The notes under the pieces: generated by a model
Databases searched by the model: none
Seen by the model: only the letters and a program-made list of their open reading frames with translations
Told to the model about the DNA's origin: nothing
NCBI GenBank assembly: GCA_019359325.1
Contig: JAHHHN010000035.1
Location: 1-49,203 of the forward strand
Length of the DNA stretch: 49,203 bases
Origin: Mojavia pulchra JT2-VF2
GTDB taxonomy: Bacteria > Cyanobacteriota > Cyanobacteriia > Cyanobacteriales > Nostocaceae
Direction: 5' to 3'
Made by a program: the position numbers and the translations under genes
Part shown: one piece after another, positions 24,077 to 32,147 of the stretch
Layout: the number at the start of each line of letters is the position of its first letter
How positions within the stretch are numbered: position 1 is the stretch's first letter

Positions 24077-24085
24077 TATGTCAAT

Positions 24086-24161
24086 ATACTACCAGCTATA
24101 TATATAGCTGTCAACTTAATGCTAGATAGCTGTTGACAGGAAAGTATTAAACTATTATTCT
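24086..24161. promoter_or_regulatory. Block B divergent promoters with operator palindrome
   Basis: The rightward promoter is TTGACA (24133-24138), 17 bases, TATTCT (24156-24161), twenty bases before the HTH gene. The leftward promoter is TTGACA read from 24114 to 24109, 17 bases, TAGTAT (24091-24086). The two -35 boxes form the arms of an inverted repeat, CTGTCAAC (24108-24115) and GTTGACAG (24132-24139). An 18-bp perfect palindrome CAGCTATATATATAGCTG (24093-24110) fills the leftward spacer and is the best operator candidate for the adjacent HTH protein. The palindrome is absent from block A. Confidence 0.75.
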
Positions 24162-24181
24162 GTAAGATAGAATTCAACGTA

Positions 24182-24391
24182 ATGGACGTGAAATGTAAAC
24201 TTCGGGAGTACATGGAGGAACAAGACTTAACCCAGCAAGAGGTTGCTGCACGAACTGGGTTAAGTCCGACAATTATTGGAAGGTTGTATCACAATCGCTT
24301 TAGTCGTTTGGATAATCAAACAGTAATTAAGGTTTGCAAATTATTTAATGCCTCGTTAGGTGAAATGTTTTTTATTGACGAAAGTGCTTAA
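24182..24391 (+). CDS. HTH (XRE/Cro-like) regulator of block B
   Basis: A 69-residue protein that is essentially one Cro/C1-type domain: KLREYMEEQDLTQQEVAARTGLSPTIIGRLYHNRF, then QTVIKVCKLFNASLGEMFFID. It has no meaningful similarity to the block A regulator (9742-9987), although both lie between the same two paralogous neighbours. The promoter is at 24133-24161 and overlaps an inverted repeat, so autoregulation is likely. The transcript leader is very short. Confidence 0.87.
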   Translation: MDVKCKLREYMEEQDLTQQEVAARTGLSPTIIGRLYHNRFSRLDNQTVIKVCKLFNASLGEMFFIDESA

Positions 24392-24574
24392 AGTTGCAAA
24401 TTAATTGCTCGCCTCAGATGAGCGATTGCTAAGACTTCATTTACTTTTTGATATGTCTGCAATACTTTAATATCCTCAATGGGGTTAAAGATACTAACCC
24501 CATAAATTTTATTCAACAGTAATCATGGCAGATTTGAATACTGGTTCAGACAAGGCCGAATTATAGGTAGGCAC

Positions 24575-25498
24575 ATGAACACCCCACCCCGTAAGCACAA
24601 AAAAGCTACCTCTGCCGAATCAAGTAATTCAGCATCTCTCAACTCAGACATCACCCCTTCAGAAGACCCGGCTTCAGCAATCGTTGACGTTCCTGCTGTT
24701 GAAGTTCCTGAATTGACCGAGCAAGAACAAAGTGATCGCCTACATTTGGAACGTAAGGTGGAACGGGCATTTTTTGAGGCTGGTAAGGCTTTGGCGGAGT
24801 TACGCGATCGCAGACTGTACAGATCCACTCACAAAACCTTTGAGGAATATTGCCGCGATAGATTTGGTTACACGCGAATTGCCGCAAGTTATAAAATCGC
24901 CGCAGCGACAGTCATGGATAATTTGTTAACCAATGGTTTACAAAATTCAGAAATATCCCAAGATGAACGACAAGTTTTTCCAACAAATGAAAGACAAGTT
25001 AGACCTCTGGTAGCTTTAGAACCCCAACAGCAGGTTGAAGCATGGCAAAGTGCAGTGGAGGAAGCCGGGGGCAAAGTCCCGTCAGGACGTATCGTTAAAG
25101 ATGTGGTGCAACGCATCCTCGAACGCACCCAAGTTCCCAACACTTATCAGATTGGCGAAGTCTGCCAAATCTTAGCCAAGGATAACCCAGAACTTAGGGG
25201 TAAAGGTGGCTGTTGGTGCATCGTGACTTATGTTGGTGAGTTTAGCTGTATGGTGAAAACTTGGGATTGTGAATTGACGATTGGGGTGCAGCATCTCAAA
25301 TCTTTTAAGTATCTGCCAGATGAATGTCAGCAGATGCAAGAAATCTGCAATCGCATCAGCAGAATATATTCGGATTCTCTGGAGGAGACAGTCAAAAATC
25401 TGTTGCAGTCGTTGGGGAAGTTGAACCGTCCTTATCTTACGGCGGTTGAGGAGAAATTATTGAGTGTTATAGAGAAAGAATACGAGATTATAAATTAA
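24575..25498 (+). CDS. ParB-like plasmid protein of block B, intact copy
   Basis: A 307-residue protein; the least damaged of four related sequences. N-terminal low-complexity segment, EVPELTEQEQ, then LERKVERAFFEAGKALAELRD, LYRSTHKTFEEYCRDRFGYT (putative HTH start), a central variable part, VPNTYQIGEVCQILAKDNPE and a C-terminal helical end (ISRIYSDSLEETVKNLLQSL and following). It lacks the 27-bp insert seen in the other copies. TAGGTAGG precedes the ATG. The family appears on cyanobacterial plasmids; a DNA-binding or partition role is inferred from context and the LYR-TFEEYCR motif only. Confidence 0.75.
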   Translation: MNTPPRKHKKATSAESSNSASLNSDITPSEDPASAIVDVPAVEVPELTEQEQSDRLHLERKVERAFFEAGKALAELRDRRLYRSTHKTFEEYCRDRFGYTRIAASYKIAAATVMDNLLTNGLQNSEISQDERQVFPTNERQVRPLVALEPQQQVEAWQSAVEEAGGKVPSGRIVKDVVQRILERTQVPNTYQIGEVCQILAKDNPELRGKGGCWCIVTYVGEFSCMVKTWDCELTIGVQHLKSFKYLPDECQQMQEICNRISRIYSDSLEETVKNLLQSLGKLNRPYLTAVEEKLLSVIEKEYEIIN

Positions 25499-25630
25499 TG
25501 CTATGCAGTTTTTATGTGGACATGAAATAAGTGGCTTGAACCATTGGTAATAGTGGTGCTTGAAGTTTGTCAGTTGGAATCATTAGACTTAAGAAGCCGA
25601 GTAAGCTTATCCTCTTTTAGTTTTGAAACT

Positions 25631-26302
25631 ATGGCATTTGAATTAGATCATCTGTTTATCTGTACTGATATTAATGCTTGGGAAGCTGAAACTTTAGTAT
25701 CATTTGGTCTAGTTGAGGGTTCATCTAACCCACATCCTGGGCAAGGCACAGCTAATCGTCGTTTCTTTTTTCACAACGCCATGCTGGAATTTTTGTGGGT
25801 ACATAATCCCGAACAAGCAAAGTCTGAGCAAATTCATCTGACTCGTCTATGGGAGCGATGGACGAATCGAAAAAATGGTGCGTGTCCATTTGGGATATGT
25901 TTACGCCCTGCGGTAGGTTCTGGTGACACAATAGCATTTTCTAGTTGGGCATATCGCCCACCTTATTTGCCCCAAACAACCAGTATTGCGGTAGGCACAA
26001 ATAGTGAAGTATTAACCGAGCCAATGCTATTTCAAATTCCATTTGGTCAACGTCCAGATCGATACCCTACTGAGAAATTACAACCTTTAGAGCATAGTGT
26101 TGGTTGGCGCGAGATTACGCGTGTAGCGTTGATTGGCCCTTATGCAAAGGGTTTGTCACCGGAACTTCAAGCAGTGATTGATACAAATCAAATGAAGCTG
26201 CGAGTAGGAATAGACTATTGTGTAGAGCTTGGTTTTGATGGAGAGGAACAGGGGAAACAGGTAGATTTTCGACCCCAATTGCCGCTGATTATGAGTTGGT
26301 AA
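25631..26302 (+). CDS. Glyoxalase-like (VOC) domain protein
   Basis: A 223-residue soluble protein. MAFELDHLFICTDINAWEAE, the GTANRRFFFHNAMLEFLWV segment and the later repeat-like half fit the glyoxalase-like VOC fold, in which paired beta-alpha-beta-beta-beta units often bind a metal (His8 and Glu57 are candidate ligands). ATG 25631 starts exactly at the domain; an upstream TTG/GTG extension of 29 residues has no similarity. A lone gene on the plus strand between block B and a leftward gene set. The substrate is unknown. Confidence 0.75.
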   Translation: MAFELDHLFICTDINAWEAETLVSFGLVEGSSNPHPGQGTANRRFFFHNAMLEFLWVHNPEQAKSEQIHLTRLWERWTNRKNGACPFGICLRPAVGSGDTIAFSSWAYRPPYLPQTTSIAVGTNSEVLTEPMLFQIPFGQRPDRYPTEKLQPLEHSVGWREITRVALIGPYAKGLSPELQAVIDTNQMKLRVGIDYCVELGFDGEEQGKQVDFRPQLPLIMSW

Positions 26303-26356
26303 CTTAAATGTACCACCGTTATCTTTGCCTCATGCAATGAAAGCGCACTTTCAAAT

Positions 26357-26511
26357 AAACTTCCCCAAGAAGAGAATCCAGCTACAATTAATATTACTGC
26401 TATTGAAGTACCTGAATTGGCTCTAGAAGAACAAAGCGTAGACGCGTTTGCATGAAGTTGTTGCCGCCTTCCTTTCGGCTTGTCGTGAAACATGGCCTGC
26501 ATTTGGAGCGA
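26357..26511 (+). pseudogene. Fourth, fragmentary copy of the ParB-like gene
   Basis: CCAAGAAGAGAATCCAGCT through GAATTGGCTCTAGAAGAACA matches the N-terminal part of the ParB-like genes (ITAIEVPELALEEQ). A ~58-base foreign repeat (GTAGACGCGTTTGC type) then interrupts it, and GCATTTGGAGCGAACGCA resumes the LHLER codons before similarity ends. It sits 860 bases downstream of the intact copy. The surrounding gap 26303-26625 has no other gene. Confidence 0.75.
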
Positions 26512-26625
26512 ACGCACTTAAACCTTGAACCCTTTGCTGGATAAAAATATTTCTTTTTAGCCGAGGATATCACAAAACAACGTTTTGTTGAGCATAAGAA
26601 ACGATAATCGCAAGACAGATAAATA

Positions 26626-27678
26626 TTATTTACCTACTATAACTTTACACTGTAGTAGACTTATCAAACCCATACAAGATATTAAAGTGACAACAGTCGA
26701 TGATTCAGGAAGAGTCGTTATTTTTCGTGTCTCTAAGAAATTGGCCATATCTTCACCAATGATTTGATGTACACGACGACTGGGATGAATCTCGTCGAAG
26801 TAATAATGATTATCAGGTGTTGAACAACTAGATTTTAACCCACCAGTAGTGTATAAAAGTTCGCAAGCATCATTTACATTAGTAAGATCATATGCTGTTG
26901 GGTTAGAGCGAATTTTGTTGCTAATTGCAACGTGATCGTATAGTGCAATTTCAACACCTAACTGTTTATTCAGGGTATCGATTTGATGGGGAAGACTTTC
27001 ATTGATAACATCTCTAAACTTAGCTGCGTCTTGTGAATATTTCTTAGAAAGCGGTAATGCAGCTAGATCTGTAGAATTTACGACAAAAAACTGTTTTGCA
27101 CCTAGCACTGCAAGTTGTGATATCCCAGAAGCAATATTATTAACAGCAGCATCAGCTAGTGCATTAACCGAACTAGTCTGATTATTAAGTAATTTTTCTA
27201 ACAAGTCATTTATAGATATAAAAATGAAGTATAACCCTTGAGAATCTGCCACATGATTAACTTCTGTTTTATATTGTTTGATTTGACCAAATAAACCCGT
27301 ATCTTGATATTGATCGAGCCAATTAAATAAATTCCCATTGCTGCTTTTTGCACCACCTACAGCATAATTTGTTAACTGTAAATTTTCTTGTTTTGCCAGT
27401 ATTTCAACTGAGGTTAATCCGGGATTATTTGTCCACCGACCATCAGAGTCATACATATCCAATCGAGGGAAGATAAATACTCCAGGCACTTTAGCTTTGA
27501 CTGCTGCTGTTGTAATTTTAAGTGCTGCACCATTGTCTGAATAGCTATCGCCAAAAGCATAAATACGAGAAATAGAGTTGAAAGAAGCTGCGTAGGCATT
27601 ATTAATACCTACACACAATAAAAATGCACTTACTACTGCGGCAGTAGCAAACTTTTTCAAAAAAGTATTTTTCAGCAT
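26626..27678 (-). CDS. Secreted GDSL-type lipase/esterase
   Basis: A 350-residue protein. Signal peptide (cleavage after AYA, residue 30), catalytic block I FGDSYSDNG with Ser45, block II glycine in NYAVGGAKS, block III ISINDL, and block V DEIHPS with Asp and His. The C-terminus LPESSTVVTLISCMGLISLL plus a basic end looks like a PEP-CTERM-type sorting tail with PES instead of PEP. Known relatives hydrolyse esters outside the cell. It begins the leftward gene set but is separated from its neighbour by 341 bases, so it is probably transcribed alone. Confidence 0.88.
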   Translation of the reverse strand: MLKNTFLKKFATAAVVSAFLLCVGINNAYAASFNSISRIYAFGDSYSDNGAALKITTAAVKAKVPGVFIFPRLDMYDSDGRWTNNPGLTSVEILAKQENLQLTNYAVGGAKSSNGNLFNWLDQYQDTGLFGQIKQYKTEVNHVADSQGLYFIFISINDLLEKLLNNQTSSVNALADAAVNNIASGISQLAVLGAKQFFVVNSTDLAALPLSKKYSQDAAKFRDVINESLPHQIDTLNKQLGVEIALYDHVAISNKIRSNPTAYDLTNVNDACELLYTTGGLKSSCSTPDNHYYFDEIHPSRRVHQIIGEDMANFLETRKITTLPESSTVVTLISCMGLISLLQCKVIVGK

Positions 27679-28019
27679 ATAATAAACTCGTTTACAAAAT
27701 ACTCAACTAAGCAAATTTGTATCTAGGTGTTGTTTACTAAAACCTCACCCACCTCAAAGATGGGGGCGAATGAAATCACAATCTAGCATTTCGACTCGTT
27801 AAATTCAGGCTAAAGGAGAAAATAGTGATGTTGATTTTTATAATCATTCACAATGGAATCATGAATACAAATGGAAGAATACTTTAAATAATCTGTGTTT
27901 AATTATTCAACCACTTTTATTATTTTTGTTGATTTGTTCTTAGCTAGGTATTTTCTTTAATTCACACTTATTACTAAATTCAATCAGTTAATTACTGCCA
28001 TAAATCAGTTTAACCCCTG
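27679..28019. other. Non-coding gap, promoter region of the GDSL gene
   Basis: AT-rich, with no open frame of note; the longest plus-strand frame after an AAAGGAGAA site is about 20 codons. It must hold the promoter of the GDSL gene and the 3' end of the monooxygenase transcript. Confidence 0.6.
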
Positions 28020-28664
28020 TTATACTTCTGGATGATTTGACTTATTTACTACTTGTTTATTCCGGAAAGTGGCAGAAGAGGTGTATGAAATGGGATACAG
28101 CCATTTACGAAATAATTGCGTTAGGCGCGGCATAATCACATAGGTCAGCAGAACGACACTGAGTCCTGTGCTAATCAGTTGATTAAGCAATACAGGTAGT
28201 CCAGACAGCAACGGTACTAGCAAACGATTGAGCTGAGGAAGAGTGAAAAATACTCCTAGCCAAGTCACTAATGCCATTTTGTAGCGAGGTGGTGGAGACA
28301 TCATAGGCTTGTTTGAGAGGGTAAACCAGGTTTCTAATCCGGTCAGGGTTTGAATATCTTCTGGCTTTTCAATCAAGGGTTGCAATCGCTCAATCCATTC
28401 CCGCCGAGTATCCGATTCTAACCAGGTCTTGAGATTGTCATAGCAATCGAACTTGAGAATGACTACGTACTCAGGATGGAGATGATCTTGGGGTCGAATA
28501 GTGCTGACACCTAGATGTCCCTTGAATTTTCGTGCATCTGCGGCAATGCCATGAAACCATGCTTCGTAACCTTGCTCACGTCTCGGTCTCACTACATGAG
28601 AGATCACAGCAGTGACTGGACAGTTTTCTTCACTTATATTGATTGCTAATGGTTCATCAAACAT
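28020..28664 (-). CDS. Antibiotic biosynthesis monooxygenase (ABM) protein with membrane helices
   Basis: A 214-residue protein. Residues ~17-110 form an ABM-type ferredoxin-like domain (VTAVISHVVRPRREQGYEAW, GHLGVSTIRP, EYVVILKFDCYDNLKTWLES). Two hydrophobic segments follow (MALVTWLGVFFTLPQL and LISTGLSVVLLTYVIMP), so it is membrane-bound. Relatives normally end near FRKWLYP; here a 20-residue tail follows (YTSSATFRNKQVV...) that is encoded by a transposon-end sequence. It may act as a monooxygenase or a stress-response protein; the substrate is unknown. Confidence 0.8.
   Translation of the reverse strand: MFDEPLAINISEENCPVTAVISHVVRPRREQGYEAWFHGIAADARKFKGHLGVSTIRPQDHLHPEYVVILKFDCYDNLKTWLESDTRREWIERLQPLIEKPEDIQTLTGLETWFTLSNKPMMSPPPRYKMALVTWLGVFFTLPQLNRLLVPLLSGLPVLLNQLISTGLSVVLLTYVIMPRLTQLFRKWLYPISYTSSATFRNKQVVNKSNHPEV
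28060..28086. repeat. Solitary transposon end inside the ABM gene
   Basis: Read on the minus strand, the core CCTCTTCTGYCACTYTCCG matches the terminal repeat of the element at 17169-17384. It supplies part of the last ~20 codons of the ABM gene. No second end was seen nearby. Confidence 0.6.
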
Positions 28665-28732
28665 AGAATTTAACGTTCTAGGTAATTTAATAGTTAAAAA
28701 AGAAAACAGATCTTATCGTGCCTGTACAGAGC

Positions 28733-30289
28733 CTAAAACTGAAACGTCGTCCGAATGGTACTAACAAAAATCGTGTCATTATTGCTATTGTGATCAGGGT
28801 TGATAATAGCGATTACACCAGGTGTGACTGAGACATTATCATTCACTTGAAATCGATATAAGGCTTCAAAATGCAACGAGGTGTTGCGATCTACTACCCC
28901 AGACTCATTAGCGATCACTTTGGGGGGTTGCCCAAAGACAAACCCTAATAGGTTGCCTTCCTTGCCCAAATCTGGGAATCCAAAATTAACAGCATAGTAA
29001 AAAATCTCAGCGGTGGGATCATTGGAGAGATGTTGTGCCGATGCTTGGAGATATCCTACCCATCCCCCTAATCTGAAAGCAGGGTTGACGAGCCAGGAAG
29101 CTGCAAGACTATAGCTATTCCCAACAATGTTGTTACTGGCTCCATTGAAGGGGTCATTGGTAATGGTACTACTTGTACTAATATCGATCGCATTCAAAGA
29201 ACGAGCATAGGTTAAGCCAAAACTTAAGGATTTCGTGGGTTGGAACGTTAGTTGTGCTAGAGCAGAGTAAGAACCATCAAATAATCCAGATCCCGCAGTC
29301 GGGTTGCCAGCTTCAGTAGCAAGATAAACCATTGCCAAATTAATGGCTGAGTTCAAGTTATAACTGATACCAATACCTGTCCCACCTGTTTCTTCACGGT
29401 AGATGGGGCTGCGAATCCCAAATGCGGAGATAGAACCTTTGCCATCACTTCCCAATAGAGGATTAATGGTATCGACCACATCAAACGAAGTACCTTGGGC
29501 GATCGCAGTCACCTTAACAGCAGGCCCAATGGGAAATTGATAATAGAGTTGATTTAAAATTAATCGATTGCCTGTATCACCATCAAAACTCAGGCGAGCC
29601 ATATTTGTTCCTGTGGCTTCCCTAAAGCTAGGAATGTTGCCAGCCTGAAACCGAATTCTCAGTAAATCTTGCCCTGTAAAACTGGTGTTAAAGATTAACC
29701 GCACGCGATCACTAAAAATGATACTGTTACCGACCTTACCCCTGAAGCCAGTTGTTTCTCCTGATGGTACAGCTTTATCATCGCCAAATGCACCACTCAC
29801 GACAAAAACTGCTTCTCCAGTAAATTTTGTTGTCGTCGAGAATTGCTGAGAATTGAATTGATCCGTGCGCGCTTCTAAGGAATCTGCCTGTCCATGCAAT
29901 ATTGAGAGTTCTACTGCAAATTCCTTTTGAAGTCTTTGCAAAGTTTGTAAATCTTGCTTCTTAATCAAATCTGCTGTCGCACTAGCTAGTAGCTGATTGA
30001 GCCGAGCAACACAAGCATTCAACCCGACAGCAAACTCATAGCGAGTAATTGAGCGATTGCCCTGAAATGTTTGATTAGGATAATCAACAATGCAGCCGTA
30101 GCGATTAACTAATGCTTGAAATGCTTGAAATGCCAAATCTGTATGCTGCACATCAGTAAGTTGATTAACAGATGTAACTTGATCGTGTAACATATCCTGG
30201 GCATCAGCAGACTCAAAAATACCTTTTTGAGTGAGGTATAGTTCAAAGATTAGACATGACGAGAGAATTAACTGAAAAAAAAGTTTCAT
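28733..30289 (-). CDS. SLH-domain carbohydrate/iron porin (OprB-like, iron uptake porin)
   Basis: A 518-residue outer membrane protein. Signal peptide, then an SLH-type motif (LVNRYGCIVDYPNQTFQGNR, ITRYEFAVGLNACVARL, ~50-95), a coiled coil (LQTLQRLQKEFAVELSIL), and an OprB-type beta barrel ending in the aromatic residue of TTFQF. This order is characteristic of cyanobacterial SLH porins, some linked to iron uptake. ATG 30289 begins the signal peptide; an 18-residue GTG extension is unlikely. It probably lets small solutes through the outer membrane. Confidence 0.9.
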   Translation of the reverse strand: MKLFFQLILSSCLIFELYLTQKGIFESADAQDMLHDQVTSVNQLTDVQHTDLAFQAFQALVNRYGCIVDYPNQTFQGNRSITRYEFAVGLNACVARLNQLLASATADLIKKQDLQTLQRLQKEFAVELSILHGQADSLEARTDQFNSQQFSTTTKFTGEAVFVVSGAFGDDKAVPSGETTGFRGKVGNSIIFSDRVRLIFNTSFTGQDLLRIRFQAGNIPSFREATGTNMARLSFDGDTGNRLILNQLYYQFPIGPAVKVTAIAQGTSFDVVDTINPLLGSDGKGSISAFGIRSPIYREETGGTGIGISYNLNSAINLAMVYLATEAGNPTAGSGLFDGSYSALAQLTFQPTKSLSFGLTYARSLNAIDISTSSTITNDPFNGASNNIVGNSYSLAASWLVNPAFRLGGWVGYLQASAQHLSNDPTAEIFYYAVNFGFPDLGKEGNLLGFVFGQPPKVIANESGVVDRNTSLHFEALYRFQVNDNVSVTPGVIAIINPDHNSNNDTIFVSTIRTTFQF

Positions 30290-30579
30290 TGAGAACAACC
30301 ACCCTAAAGACACCAGATTGTTCAGCAATTTTCGGCAGCACACTTTGAAATAAAACGGAAATTAAGAATGGGATTAAGAAGGTTGAGCATGAGGTGAAAT
30401 GATTAGCGAAATCCAGACCCTTAGAAATAGGGAATTGGCTGTGTTCGATGCCTCTCTCCACCGGGGATAAACTGTGCGTGCAAGGTTACTGCTGTGTAAG
30501 TACAAAGAACGATTGAGTATAGTGCAAGCTTCGTACTAAAACAAATACTCACACTACAACTCCTCACAATACTTGTACT

Positions 30580-31245
30580 CTAATCATCAGACAAGGTAGG
30601 CACTTTCTGATTACTCGGAGGCGCACCATGTATCATTGTGTAGGCGTACTCAACGCCCACTCCATAGGTTCCAGAGTGTTCTTTAACCAGACCCATTACA
30701 GCATCGTAAGTTTCCTTACGCGCCCAATCGCGTTGATATTCCAACAGCACTTGCTGCCATGTCACAGGCACAGATCCAGCTTGGACAATGCGTTGAATGG
30801 CAGCATCGTGAGCAACTTGACTAGTACCACCGGACGCATCCACAACTGCATAGACTTCATAACCCGCTTCTATCGCTTGAATTGCTGGGAACACTAAACA
30901 TACTTCTGTCCACAATGCCGCTATTACCAGTTTTTTGCGACCGATGCGCTCGACTTGGGCTACAAATTTGGACTCTTCCCAGGAGTTCATGCTGGTGCGT
31001 TCAATTGGCGTTTGGTTAGGGAAGACTTCTAGTAGTTGGGGCCACATATAGCCGCTAAAACCTTTGGTCTCAACAGTAGTAAGGATAGTTGGTACATTGA
31101 AAATCTTTGCTGCTTTTGCCAAGCCGACGGTATTATTAATCAACGTCTGAGCATCGATATTCGCCACGCCAAAGGTCATTTGCGGCTGATGATCAATAAA
31201 GATGACAGTGGAGTTTTCCGGAGTCAATAAGCTATGAACAGTCAT
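30580..31245 (-). CDS. Isochorismatase-family hydrolase (YcaC-like)
   Basis: A 221-residue soluble protein with the family's catalytic residues: Asp18 in STVIFIDHQPQM, Arg/Lys region IERTSMNSWE, and the nucleophile Cys116 in ALWTEVCLVF. WTEVC and the later GGTSQVAHDAAIQRI fit the YcaC branch, which hydrolyses unknown small amides. ATG 31245 has a short spaced AGTATTATT leader with no strong ribosome site. It lies 102 bases after the second isochorismatase-like gene, so the two may be co-transcribed. Confidence 0.88.
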   Translation of the reverse strand: MTVHSLLTPENSTVIFIDHQPQMTFGVANIDAQTLINNTVGLAKAAKIFNVPTILTTVETKGFSGYMWPQLLEVFPNQTPIERTSMNSWEESKFVAQVERIGRKKLVIAALWTEVCLVFPAIQAIEAGYEVYAVVDASGGTSQVAHDAAIQRIVQAGSVPVTWQQVLLEYQRDWARKETYDAVMGLVKEHSGTYGVGVEYAYTMIHGAPPSNQKVPTLSDD

Positions 31246-31347
31246 GGAAATAATACTCTAAATGATTGATGAATTATTGTGTCGTCAACTTGCATCAAAA
31301 TGAAGAATGTGAATCGGAAATTGAATCCGCTTCTTTTGAGTTTGACG

Positions 31348-31995
31348 TTATTGCATTGCTTCTATAAGCTCGTTTGTGGACAGAACAGTATTGGCAAGAT
31401 ATGCAAAGTTGATCAATGCAGCCTTGTAGCCATCACCCAGTTCTGGATGTTGAGGGGCAGCCGTTGCATCTTTGATGACAGCGACCTCGAATCCTTGCTC
31501 GATTAAATCGCGCAGGTGAGCTTCAACACAAATATTTGCTAACATTCCGAGCAGAATAATTTTGTTGATATTGCGCTTACGCAGTTGCAAAACAAGGTCA
31601 TTGCTCTGTGGGCCATAGGCTTTGTGGGGACTAACCACGATTGTCTTGCCATCCTCAATAAAGGGCTTATAGCGATCAAGCCAGTCAGCACCCGACCCCA
31701 AAAAACCGTCGAGGCTCAACGCACCCCTACGATCAAACTCCTTAGATTTAAGCATCATTTGCTCTACAGTTCCGGCAAATTTCCAGGCGTAGTCGGTGGG
31801 GTAGTAATAGTGAGGGGAGATGAAAACCTCAAATTCATGCTCTTTCGCGGCTTTGAAGATTCGCTCAATGTTCTCGATAGTGTTATTGTCTTTAACGCTG
31901 GTACTTACCAAATCCCAAGAAACCCCTGTTTCGCTCAAGACATCGTTTTGCGGATCAATAACTACTATTGCGGTGTCATTTTTGTTAATGTTCAT
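31348..31995 (-). CDS. Isochorismatase-family cysteine hydrolase
   Basis: A 215-residue soluble protein. Catalytic Asp14 (VVIDPQNDVLS), Lys125 (SPHKAYGPQSND) and Cys156 (LGMLANICVEAHLRDL) are all present, so it should be active on an amide or vinyl ether. It is only distantly similar to the neighbour at 30580, so they are not recent duplicates. GGAGGAAAATT lies just before the ATG. The substrate is unknown. Confidence 0.88.
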   Translation of the reverse strand: MNINKNDTAIVVIDPQNDVLSETGVSWDLVSTSVKDNNTIENIERIFKAAKEHEFEVFISPHYYYPTDYAWKFAGTVEQMMLKSKEFDRRGALSLDGFLGSGADWLDRYKPFIEDGKTIVVSPHKAYGPQSNDLVLQLRKRNINKIILLGMLANICVEAHLRDLIEQGFEVAVIKDATAAPQHPELGDGYKAALINFAYLANTVLSTNELIEAMQ

Positions 31996-32147
31996 AATTT
32001 TCCTCCTTACCTTTGGCTATTAGGTATTGGGCGATTGAGGCATCAATTCTTTAAGATGCTTCTATCACGACTGCAATTTTTCCGTCTAGTTTTTTATGAT
32101 GATGCTTATAATTACCGAGTAACGTTTAGCAATCTTTCGCAGAAATT

